Assembly (NCBI RefSeq): GCF_026151205.1
Contig: NC_087083.1
Coordinates: forward strand, 5,000,460 to 5,064,459
Source: Bolinopsis microptera
Lineage: Eukaryota; Ctenophora; Tentaculata; Lobata; Bolinopsidae
Direction: 5' to 3'
DNA: 64,000 nt
Shown: positions 12,001-21,700 of the stretch, piece by piece
Position numbering within the stretch: position 1 is the stretch's first letter
How the letters are laid out: every line of letters starts with the position of its first letter
Program-made: the position numbers and the translations under genes
Notes under the pieces: generated by a model
What the model was told of the DNA's origin: nothing
The model's database searches: none
The model's input: only the letters and a program-made list of their open reading frames with translations

Positions 12001-14355
12001 AGCAGCTTCAAGAATTCCGGAGGTTGATTTAGCAGGCACGTTTGGTCCAGTCATCAGTCGAAATTGTAGCCTTTCTGTGGGTTTTCAACGTTACGTGTTT
12101 ATTTTAAGGGTCATGTAATTTTGCTCGTAACTTTGAAAGGTATTATAGAATTTCTTTAATCGGTATGAGAAAACTGTGCGGACATAGACGAGCTTTTAAA
12201 GTTTAATGACAAGAAGAGGGTTAATCACGTGTGGTTAATCACGTTTGGTTAATCAGTAATCACGTGTGGGTAATCACGTGTGGTTAATCACGTGTGGTTA
12301 ATCACGTGTGGTTAATCACGTGTGGTTAATCACGTGTGGTTAATCACGTGTGGTTAATTACATGTGGTAAATCACGCGTGGTCAATCACGCGTGGGTAAA
12401 CTTGTGCCACTTAAGATTACCCACTCCCATTGGATTAGGAATTCAAGCTCTAAACATAATCATAAAAATATTAAAATCAGCCTAGAATTCATCTACCAAA
12501 CAAACTAACCTTGGGTGATAGAAACTCCGGTTTGATTTGATGCTGTGACATAGCCGATACAAGAGTAAATCAGTGCTAGTAGCAAACCACCGTGCATAGT
12601 TCAAATTCCTGTAGAATGGGAAAAGCTGGTTTAGGAAGTAAATGTATGTATATTTTCTCAGAGAAAGTTCAATTTGATAAATTAACAGGTCAATAAAGCA
12701 ATAAATTTGGTTCACAGTAAATTTAATTCACAATAAATTTGGTTACAAAAATTTTGGTTGCCATAATTTTAGTCACAAACTTCGCACATTTTTAGTCTAC
12801 AACAGTTTTAGTCACATTTTTCGACTTTTCGAGACTATTTTTCCTTGCATTTATTTGATTTTTTTCATTATTTAGCTATTGTTTCCCGATTTTGTACATA
12901 AAGTCATACTTTCAAGTTTAACGTCAGAATATTAAATGGTGTATCATAACATATAGCAGCGGTTTTAAAGGATAAATTCTAGAAGGGGTCATTTCACATA
13001 ATTACTTCAATGAGTTAAACTAGATGCAGATACTGCCTGATGGGAAAAGGATGTAAGAGAATGTGAAAGCATTAAAGCAGTGGATTACACGTGTAGGATT
13101 TGCTTAAAATTTAATAGAATTAAAGTAAAGAAGATTAAATATGAGCTTGCTTTTACCTTGATTCAACTATAACATGAACGTGCAAAAAATTCAGAATCAA
13201 GTAGAGCAAGGAAACAACGAGTATTATATCTAAGTAAGTAGTAAGTACCGTAGGTGGATTGTGGAGTTTGCAGATTTGCACTGACCGATCCTTCACTACT
13301 ATATAACATGGGTTATATTTGAATACCTTCTAATGATATCCATTGTCCACAGCCCGTTAAATATAGATAACTCTTTGTAGGTGACACTACATGGTCAGGA
13401 TTTTGTAATGAGATTTTGAAGTACAAAACAAACTCTTTAAGAGAGGACAATGTTATGAACGTCAATTCTTACAACTGAATTTAAGTACTGCTCACTAAAA
13501 TAGTAGGAGCTTGTATTTAAGATGAGTTTACTAATGAGGCTATCTCAGTCAATCATCGTAATAACATGATTGTAATATTACACTATAGATATTTAGTATG
13601 GTATGAACGGCACGCTATAAAATACCAATCTTGCCATCTAGTGCATATTTTAAGTAAAAATATTTAAAATAACGTATATTTTTGACGAGATATTAAAGGG
13701 CCACAAAAATTATATCCGTCATTTAAATGAAGAAAAAGCCGTACCTTTAATTTAAGAATTTAGTACCTTACTCCGTTTTACCGCGCCCTGATTTACAGTG
13801 AATCCTATTTACCGCGGCCATTTACTTCCTCAAATTAATGCTGAACATACTTAACATACTTATACTTATTCACATACTTATGTGAACAATCAAAACTCCG
13901 ATTTACTGCGAATTCAGATTAACAGCGGCCTTTCCCCAATACCACACCTTACAATAACACCATAACACTCTACCATAATACCCTATAAAAACACCTTACA
14001 ATATCACCCCAACACCCTACAATAACACCCCAACACCCTACAATAACACCCCAACACCCTACAATAACACCTTACAATAACACTCTACAATAACACCATA
14101 ACACCGTACAATAACACCCCAATATCCTACAATATCACCTTACAATATCACCCTAACACCTTACAATAACACCCTACAATAACACCTTACAATAACACCT
14201 CAATGTCCTAGGAGCTACAAACACGTTACGACACGTTACTACAAATGTACGGCGAGAAAGCAGAAGAAGTCCATGAACTTCAGCTCGATCTTACAGACGT
14301 ACGTGAAGCGTACAAAGCCCAGATCGAGCAACTTCTCGCTAAAGTTATCCGATAG
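1..14355 (+). CDS. TMF1: TMF1-like golgin (TATA element modulatory factor), 5' partial, four exons
   Basis: Exons: <1-2115, 2341-2825, 6390-6536, 14212-14355 (stop TAG). Exon 1 is open to the left edge, so the start lies outside; about 962 residues are in the window against roughly 1090 in vertebrate TMF1. TMF1 is a Golgi coiled-coil protein that binds Rab6. Order seen: a long acidic, Ser/Thr-rich region (about residues 1-340), then heptad-rich coiled coil. Family landmarks include PLLRQIQLFKESL near the end of exon 1, SQLKQSQ at the end of exon 2, and LLQMYGEKAEE followed by an LDLTDVREAYKAQIEQLL tail in exon 4, where vertebrate TMF1 has its conserved C-terminal TMF_TATA_bd block. Splice phases fit: 1 for intron 1 (G|AG), 0 for the next two. 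All donors are GT and all acceptors AG. The exon 3 acceptor sits at the edge of a minisatellite made of copies of itself. A complete opposite-strand gene lies in the last intron. Identity is strong; the exact exon 3 acceptor is the least certain junction. Confidence 0.9.
2826..3338. other. Start of TMF1 intron 2, no gene seen
   Basis: The intron opens with a GTAAGG donor. At 2906-2945 there is a short stretch resembling the tail of the CACGTG/CCAAT dispersed repeat found at 14515. A run of G then C bases lies at 3055-3080. No coding potential is visible. Confidence 0.5.
3339..6389 (+). repeat. Composite minisatellite of 3' splice-site copies (30-bp and 44-bp units)
   Basis: About 50 units, split by a transposon at 3632-4929. 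Two unit lengths alternate. Both contain the core ACTAAC-AAGATATTA-CCCCTCTCAG followed by AGTGAACTAA; the 44-bp form adds ATATCATACC. The array runs without a break into TMF1 exon 3, whose acceptor at 6388-6389 (CCCCTCTCAG) and first codons AGTGAACTAATATC are the last unit. Each unit therefore carries a branch-point-like CTAAC, a pyrimidine tract, an AG and a start-of-exon copy. Units differ by a few substitutions (ATCCC for ACCCC, CATAGT for CAGAGT), and short higher-order blocks repeat. Confidence 0.95.
3632..4929. mobile_element. Non-autonomous TIR element with 9-bp target duplication, inside the minisatellite
   Basis: The element starts with a long G run followed by GGCCAATGGCATAAA and ends with CCATTGGCC followed by a C run, so the termini are inverted repeats of about 100 bp built from ATTTTATGCC and GGAGAAAATGGAG motifs. 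It is flanked by AATATCATA at 3623-3631 and 4930-4938, a 9-bp target duplication that also rejoins the minisatellite unit. The interior (about 3785-4400) is partly palindromic: the stretch around 3840-4030 recurs inverted at 4160-4395. It has no transposase. Nine-base duplications are typical of MULE elements; the family is inferred. Confidence 0.8.
6537..7746. other. TMF1 intron, AT-rich, no feature recognised
   Basis: This lies between the exon 3 donor (GTGGGT at 6537) and the stop of the nested receptor gene. It must contain that gene's 3' UTR on the minus strand, but I could not place a poly(A) signal with confidence. Confidence 0.5.
7747..12597 (-). CDS. SRCR-LDLa-rhodopsin-type 7TM receptor, complete, nested in a TMF1 intron
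   Basis: Exons in coding order: 12597-12510, 12074-11986, 11818-11545, 11063-7747; 3768 nt, 1255 residues, junction phases 1, 0, 1 all agree. Exon 1 encodes a signal peptide (MHGGLLLALIYSCIGYVTA). Residues about 31-150 form one SRCR-like domain (LMTGP start, LICQELGFET core, LHCEDEVMKFDDC, closing ILSC). Residues 151-310 are cysteine-bearing and unassigned. LDLa repeats lie near 318-355 (CDSVWDCDGGEDERNC), 468-508 (CDGNFDCVDHSDEN), a degenerate one near 530-550, and two adjacent at about 746-809. Seven helices follow from about 825: TM1 has N in AVILNIT, TM2 has LLINIGDLL, TM3 ends FSMFRLFEVF in place of E/DRY, and TM7 has LPINSVINPLIN. The last two motifs recall LGR/RXFP and molluscan GRL101 receptors, but no leucine-rich repeats are seen. 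A surface receptor with a large ligand-binding ectodomain is inferred; the ligand is unknown. Confidence 0.88.
12216..12400. repeat. 14-bp tandem repeat carrying CACGTG
   Basis: About a dozen copies of GGTTAATCACGTGT, degrading to CACGCG at the right end. It lies in the first intron of the receptor gene. Every good copy holds a palindromic CACGTG (E-box) core. Confidence 0.9.
12598..13920. other. 5' flank of the nested receptor gene, no gene seen
   Basis: AT-rich DNA upstream of the receptor's start codon (on the minus strand) and still within the TMF1 intron. Its promoter should be here, but no TATA or initiator could be assigned. Imperfect 'TTTGGTTACAAA'-like runs occur at 12712-12800. Confidence 0.4.
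13930..14205. repeat. ACACCCTACAATA minisatellite next to the last TMF1 exon
   Basis: Degenerate tandem copies of a 10-14 base unit (CACCCTACAATAA, CACCTTACAATAA, CACCCCAA) fill the end of the intron up to the CCTAG acceptor at 14211. Confidence 0.85.
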
Positions 14356-15762
14356 TAGTCCAGATTCCAGAAAGAGCTGGAGGGGGGTCTCAGATTTAGT
14401 TTTTATTTGTTTGATTTATTTGATTTTGGTTAGTTTTGTTCTGGTATGTTCTTGATGATTGATATGACAGATAAGGAGGGTGTAGTGTAGTTGGGTACTC
14501 ACGGGAAGATGAATCACGTGACTATGGTTAACCAATCAGGTGCCAGCATCGACCATCTGAAGTTAGTGTCACTGTCACGTGTCTCAAAAAAAACATGGTT
14601 CACCTCTCTACCAGTATCCATATCTATTGGAGCTGGTTGATTTTTAGATTTATTCCGAATATTGTTTGCAGTTTGCTTTCCCTGATGAAATATTGGCATA
14701 AACAATCTGTTATGACAGTGGAATGTTGTAAAATAGTTTGATGATATGGATTTAACACTCGATTTGTTTCCCAATACAGACAGGCAGCAAGAACAATTGT
14801 TGATAAGCATGTTATTAAATAAGACGTGTTGAATTCGTTAATAAACACTAAAACACCCACTACTGTAACATTGGTTTAATGTTTTAAGATGAGTTAAAAC
14901 CTTTGTAAGATATATTTGTTGATAGGGAAAATCCATTGTAAGTTATGAGCTATTTCATGCTGGGCAGAGTTTTATTTTTGAATATAATTTGCATGATAGC
15001 AATTTTTCTGCTAACTTAATTGTTGATTTGAATTCTTACTTAAAAAGTGACTTCTTCATTATGACTTCGTTTCGGGAGTGATAAGTGATAACACCTGGTA
15101 ACTTGGTAAGAATGGAATAACAGCCCGTACTTTTTGTGAGAGCAATCCATCAGACGTGTAGGAAGGAACCAAGGTCAGTTCTCGCTTAACTGTTAACCGA
15201 TCATACCCGTCAAGCATTCCCCACGTAGACATGTTGTTACAGATGTAGCAAATCGTAGAACTTTCCTCGACGCGCCGATACCAAACGCCTCTTCGCTAAT
15301 GTGTATGCACTGCCATTATTTACGTTGCTGCGCGCGCGCGCCTAACGTAGCATATCATCACCAGTTGCATCTCCATGTCGATGAACCGTGCAACTATTGT
15401 TTTGTGTGCCAATTAAAGATTACGTTTATACAATCAACCAGTCGCATGATCGCTCTTTGCCCGAATAGACGAGCCTAAGTATACAGGCGGTTGGGATCAT
15501 GGAGGCTACCCTATAAATAATTTTGTTAATGTTGAACCGTGGTCCGTGATGGCTACTCCTAATTTCTTATTTCTGATTCAATCAGTGGCTAGCACGAGCG
15601 TCGAACTTTACATTTTCACTTCAGAATGATATAAATAAAACGCATGTTTTACCACAGGGTTATTAAAAATAAATAACGTTAAAACACACCGATTATCTCC
15701 CAAATAAAAGACTTCAAAATCAGCAGCAGGGGGGCGCTGTCTCTAGGAACTAATTAATTTGT
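14356..15762. other. Intergenic region between convergent TMF1 and eEF1G
   Basis: It holds both 3' UTRs. A CACGTG/CCAAT dispersed repeat lies at 14515-14640. The stretch around 15160-15420 is CpG-richer (GCGCGCGCGC at 15331). No coding exon was seen. Confidence 0.5.
14515..14640. repeat. Dispersed repeat with paired CACGTG boxes and CCAAT, copy 1
   Basis: CACGTG at 14515-14520 and 14576-14581 bracket TTAACCAATCAG and CCAGCATCGACCA. The tail ACATGGTTCACCTC...CCAGTATCCATATCTA is also partly present at 2906-2945. Related copies lie at 23977 and 27846. Confidence 0.75.
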
Positions 15763-18700
15763 CTAGAAAATGTGGTCCTTCTCGAATTGTTTGCCCTCCC
15801 AGTCGTCCATGCCTCCGTCGATGAATTTGGTCCAAAGTGCCTTTTCGTCCGGTTTGTTCATGTCCATTTTAGTACAATTGAAGTTTTCGATATCAATTGT
15901 CCAGTTTGTATCTTCCTGTGAATAAATATTTATCAGAATAGTGTTTATATTAGATTCTTGGAGGATTTTATTGATCGATTAATACAAGAATAAAACTGAG
16001 AGACAGTTAATAGTAATATCATCATACATCATCATGCAGAATCTGCTAAGAATCTCCAACGCTAATTATTCGGACTGATCAGTAATTACCCTAATTAAGT
16101 AATTACTCTAACACATTGCCCAGAATATTTAAGGACAACTTTCTGAAGTGCTCCAGGATTTGTCAACAAATTTAAGTGGTAGCGTCTTTCTGATTCAGAT
16201 CCGTTAAAAAAACGACCCACTCACATAGAAAAAGTTGTCTCCCCCTCGTCCAAGCCAGATTCCAGCAAGACGCTGATCTCCTTCGTCTCCAAAAATGTAC
16301 ATGAGACCGAACGCATACTTCTTCATAGTTTCCAGTCTCTGGAACATTCCTGTGGTATGGATGGTTAGTAATAACACCCTACACATTAACACCCTGACCC
16401 TAACCCTAACACCCTACACATTAACACCCTGACGACCCCGACCCTAACCCTAACACCCTACACATTAAAACCTAACACCTTACACATTAAAACCTAACAC
16501 CTTACACATTAACATCCAACTTGAATTTAGTTATAAAATTTGTAGTCATTTGATTATGATATGAGATAATATAGAGGAATTGAAACGCAAGGAATGCAAA
16601 CGATCTCCGAATATTTTCAATTTTCCCGTCAAGCCACTAGACCCACGACTTAGAACAGAATACATGAACCTACATTTTCTCCCCAACCGTAATACTGAAC
16701 TAAACTATAAAATATAATTTTAATCTGGAAAATCATTTGACATTTTCAAGTTATCAATTAAAAAATTAATCATAATTATAACGTACCTTTGACGAGGTTG
16801 TTGGTTTTTGTCGTCTTGACAAGCTCACTCTGGTACTTATACTCGACCTTCCACACTGACCATTCTCCATCGACGAAAGTGTCGTCAAAGTACTTATGGA
16901 TAACCTCGCTAGGATCGTTCCAGTAATGTCTGAGAAAGTGAGATTAGATAAAGGTAATATCTAACAGCTCTCGTTGGGTGGATTGAACATGGTCCTGACG
17001 ATGAATAATCAGAGGTGGAATGTTTCATAACAATAATATTAAATAAATAAAGTCACATTTTATACAGCAATTTATCGGTATTATCATTTGAGTTAGCCAT
17101 ATAAGAAAGTATAGCTGACGCTGTGAAGGCTGCAGCAAATCATATCAGGAGCACCCCTGCAGATTTCGTCGATTTCAGGTGCCGTCGGCACCATAAAAAT
17201 TAAAAGCAAACATAAATTTTTCCCCCTAAAATCGAATGCTTTCTGCGCAAAAAATTGACCTCAACAGAAAAAATTAAACGTGGCTTCAAATCCAAATTTG
17301 AACTAGAGATTTTTCACTTCCTCTCGATAAACTTAATTTTCAACCCAAAATAAAGTTTCAAAGGGGTAAATTACTCAGGTCAGGATTGTAGGCAATGATT
17401 ATGCCAAACCATACATTTTTGTAAATTCATTAAACTTTCAATTTAGCCAAAACACCCTATTTCGCAACATTTTTCCGGGGGGGGGGCTGCGCCCCCCTAG
17501 CCCCCGCCAATGTGGTCCGCCCCTTACCTGGACCCCGCTGGGGGCCGCGCCCCCAGACCCCTGCCACAGCTTGCAGCTTCGCTCGCCGACAGCCCCCCTC
17601 CCCCCCCCAAAGAAAAATCCTGGCTACGTGCCTGAGCAAAATATAGATTAAGGGCTTTTCAGATGATTTGGCTCCTCAACAGATACCGACGTACATAACG
17701 GTCAATATGTAGTTTAGGTTTACCTGGCCCGTAGGTTACGAATGTTATGTGCCCGAGGAGGAAAAAAAAAGCAAACTTAAGAAAATTTCTCGGGAACTTA
17801 AAAGTTCACCTCAAAACGAAATCTGCACCTATGATCAGGAGACTGTACACATATTAGATAACTAACAGTCTCGTGATCTTGAGTGTAGAAAGTAGGAATG
17901 TCAGTGTAGAAAGTAGGAATGTCAGTGTAGAAAGTAGGAATGTTAGTGTAGAAAGTAGGAATGTCAGTGTAGAAAGTAGGAATGTTAGTGTAGAAAGTAG
18001 GAATGTCAGTGTAGAAAGTAGGAATGTCAGTGGTTAGACGTACCTTTTGAAGTCATCCATGTTGAGCTTAGGTGCTGGTAGAGAGGAGAATGGTGCTGAT
18101 CTCTCTTTCTTTGGGGCTGGTGCAGCTTCCTGTAGCACAGATTTACCGTTAAGTTTAGTTTGGTATGAATTGTTAGCAAGGAATTAAAGTTTGGTATGAA
18201 TTGTTAGCAAGGAATTAAAGTTTGGTATGAATTGTTAGCAAGGAATTAAAGTTTGGTTTGAATTGTTTAAAATTTAGGTAATCACTAATCAGCCGTATAT
18301 GAAGAGTATAACAAGCGTTAGAATTTCCGAAGTACGGAAAGAGGGGACGGCTGATAAGAACTTAAATTATTAGCTATTTCAGGTTTAATAATTATAATCA
18401 GCCTTAGGAGGAAGGGGTTCGGAAATGCTAACGCTTGTGTAATTTCTTCACAACATGTATGTGTTAAAACAATTATAGAGTGGAATGTTGGGTCGAAAGT
18501 GGCCAAAATCTTTTGCTACATAAGGTTGTATTGTGCGAATGTAAATTGATATTTAATTGGTGCAGGGAATGCTTCTATATGGGTTTGTAGAAAAAATATT
18601 ATCAAGTTAATAATATTAATTAATTAATAATATTAACAAACCTCTTTCTTGGGAGCTTCTTTCTTTGCTGCTTCCTTCTTAGGGGCGGCGTTCTTCTGCT

Positions 18701-21700
18701 GCTTGGGATTGTTCTGCTGGAACAGCTTAGCTGAAAACATGGTCACGTTTAAAAATGATATTTTACAATCAATTTAAGACCTACAACATAAACGTATGGG
18801 GATACATTTCTCAGCAAGGTAAAACCGAGGAGGATTGTCGAGAGGTTTGTAAGTCCACACGGAATCTTAAGTCAACGCAATGGTTATCGGCTTGTCGCTA
18901 AAGTGAACAAAAATGAAGACATTTTTCTCACTAGATGTGTTTACAAAAACTATAAAGTTGTATTTGACTTATGAATATAATTCAATTAACAAACCATCGA
19001 ATTGTGCGGGCTTGACGCAGAGTGTTGTCTGTCCCAGGACTCGGGTAACCTCGTCTTGGTTCATGATAGTTGTAAACCATCGGGTGACATTCACGTAGCT
19101 GTTCCGTCTGTTTTCGTCCAAAATCTGAGAAAGATTTTATCAAATTTTAAAATTTTTTTCTCCCTAGTTGCTTCCATGATCCACCATTTTTCAACTCCAT
19201 AGATCAGAGACATGATAAAGCAGAATGTAACGTAACTTTATGAGGACGTCACAATAATGCATGTCACAGTCGACCAATCAGAAGCCACCACACAAGATGC
19301 GTGTAAGATGAAGGAACGCGCGCGCCCCTAAAAGTTGCACTCGTCGAGAAAGTTTGTTGGCTTTGTACGCCATTATTGAAATTCGAGAAGACCTTCCGGC
19401 GCGCCTTACTACAAATACAACGACTTTAAAGGAGCTTTTCTCCGTAAAACGTCAGTGGAGATAGGTTGCGAATACTGAATAGCCCCTTTTTGAAAAACAT
19501 CTTGGAGCAATAATTTAAACGCTGTTTTGACCGGCCATTTTATGTGAAAAAGTTGGCATTACAGGCTACAGCCCGCACGGTTTTTTCACACATTCAACAA
19601 TTGATCAACGCATTGGTTTCTCACATTTTTGTGTATGTTTTAATGTGGATTGTGGAAAGCGTTTTATAAATTCTAAGAATCATAAGTATAATCTCAGTTG
19701 CAACATTCATCTAAAAACACTAAAACCACATCGAGAAATTTCACAATGCCTACATTCCTCACACGAAGAACCGGCTACATTACACAGTTACACATGACAT
19801 ACAGACCGAACATTATATCAAGTTAGCGTACATTATGCTGCCAAATCGGACGATTTTTCGTTAAAAATACCAACAATTCAGAAAACCCCCCACCCCCTCC
19901 AGCCTCAGAGTCTTTCGGACCCTTTGTTGTTAGGCTACGGAATGCTCACACGAAATTACACACATACCATTGTGTAGAGGTCCCTCATGTACACCGCAAG
20001 AGAAAGATCAGCGAGTGTAACTGATTCACCGACAAGGTAAGTTCTGTTGAGGAGATGCTGGTCCAGGACGGTCATGAAATTTTTGATGTTCTCGTGGCCT
20101 TTGTTAACAACCTGAAGTAAAGTAAGGTAAAAGTAAGGTAAAAGTAAGGTAAAAGTAAGGTAAAAGTAAGGTAAAAGTAAAGTAAAGTAAAGTAAAGTAA
20201 AGTAAAGTAAAGTAAAGTAAAGTAAAGTAAGGTAAAGTAAGGTAAAGTAAGGTAAAGTTAAGTAAAGTAAGGTAAAGTAAGGTAAAGTAAAGTAAAGTAA
20301 AGAAAAGTAAAGTTAAGTAAAGCAAAGTAAAGATAAGTAAAGTAAATTTAAGTAAATTAAAGTAAATTAAAGTAAACCAAAGCAAACTCAAGAAACCTAA
20401 AGAAAACTAAACCAAAGACCATACTCACGTTTTTGTTGTTGGGCATGAGGCCCCAGCAAGGGTACAGGACTTGACAGGCAGCTGGGAATAGCTTAGTCTC
20501 TGCCATGTTCATGAACTGAGTTATTGTGGCCCGGGTAATCTCGTCGCCTCCCCTCAGGTCACAACCTCCAACTGAAATGGAGTCGATTTAGATTCTAATA
20601 ATTAGCGATCATTTCGGTTAGAAATAATTTCACTTCAAAATACATTGTATTGACATTTCACATGATTATAGGGCCCAAAACTAGTGTCGGTATTTTCAGG
20701 GCTTTACAAATGGAAGTTAACCTGATTTATACATAACTATTTCGAAATCCAAATAAATTGTACATCAATGTTACAATTAATTATACACAAGAAAATTTGT
20801 GTCTTTCTTAAAGTTTGTCTTTCCCAAGACCAAAATATCTACAATAAGGTAAGGGAACTATCAATGAAACTCAACACTACCAGACTGCAGCTGGAGTGAG
20901 AAAAATATATGTAAAACATCTGTAAAATACATTTCGGGTAAACTATAATATGGTATACCTTACGAGACATATTCAAATGGTAAGAAAGTTGGTGGTTTTT
21001 CGAAAAAAAAAAAAAACACCATTATTTTCCCCAAATTATTTTTCACGTATTTTCCTTAATTATGATTTTATCAATTTACCATCAACTTATCAATATAGTA
21101 AGTTATGTATACATACAGGGGGGGGGGGGGGGGAGTGGCCAAAAGTCAGTACCCATACGTTGGTCTTAATAGCTCAGTCACTGAGTGACCAATTGAAATA
21201 ATTCTTTCTGGTATGACTTACTACCACTGGTTCGAGGAATTTGTCAAATCGAAAAAATATTCGTGTTCATTTTTTTCAAATGAAGATTCGTTTTTGCATT
21301 TATTTGATAGTTTGGATATATAATAGTCGGATATATAATAGTCGGATCGAGTCAAACTTTATTGAATCGTGTTTGGCCATTTAAATTACGTTTGTCCTGA
21401 AAATATGAGAGTTCTAGCTTCTCAGATGCCCGAGATATGAAGCATAACGAGTTTTTTCATTACGTGTGATCAGGTTGAGGCTAGATCCGCATCGTGCAAA
21501 GAACCCAATTACGGTGTCGGAATGGGCTAATCATTGATTAGCCCAGAACAAACTAGAACAAACTAGAACATCAACTTTACAACCCGTTGCTGTGTCAAGA
21601 AAGGGCACACAATCGATTTATTAAACTATGGGAAAGAGAAAGAAAAAGCAATAAGAAGCTTACTTTCTACAATAAAGTTAAAGAGGCTTTCAAAGCGGAG

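Noticed and set aside
17457-17639. Gly/Ala/Pro-rich 60-residue ORF
   Set aside because: GC-rich transposon fragment; composition only.
20104-20391. Thr/Leu/Phe-rich minus-strand ORF
   Set aside because: AGTAA simple repeat in an eEF1G intron.
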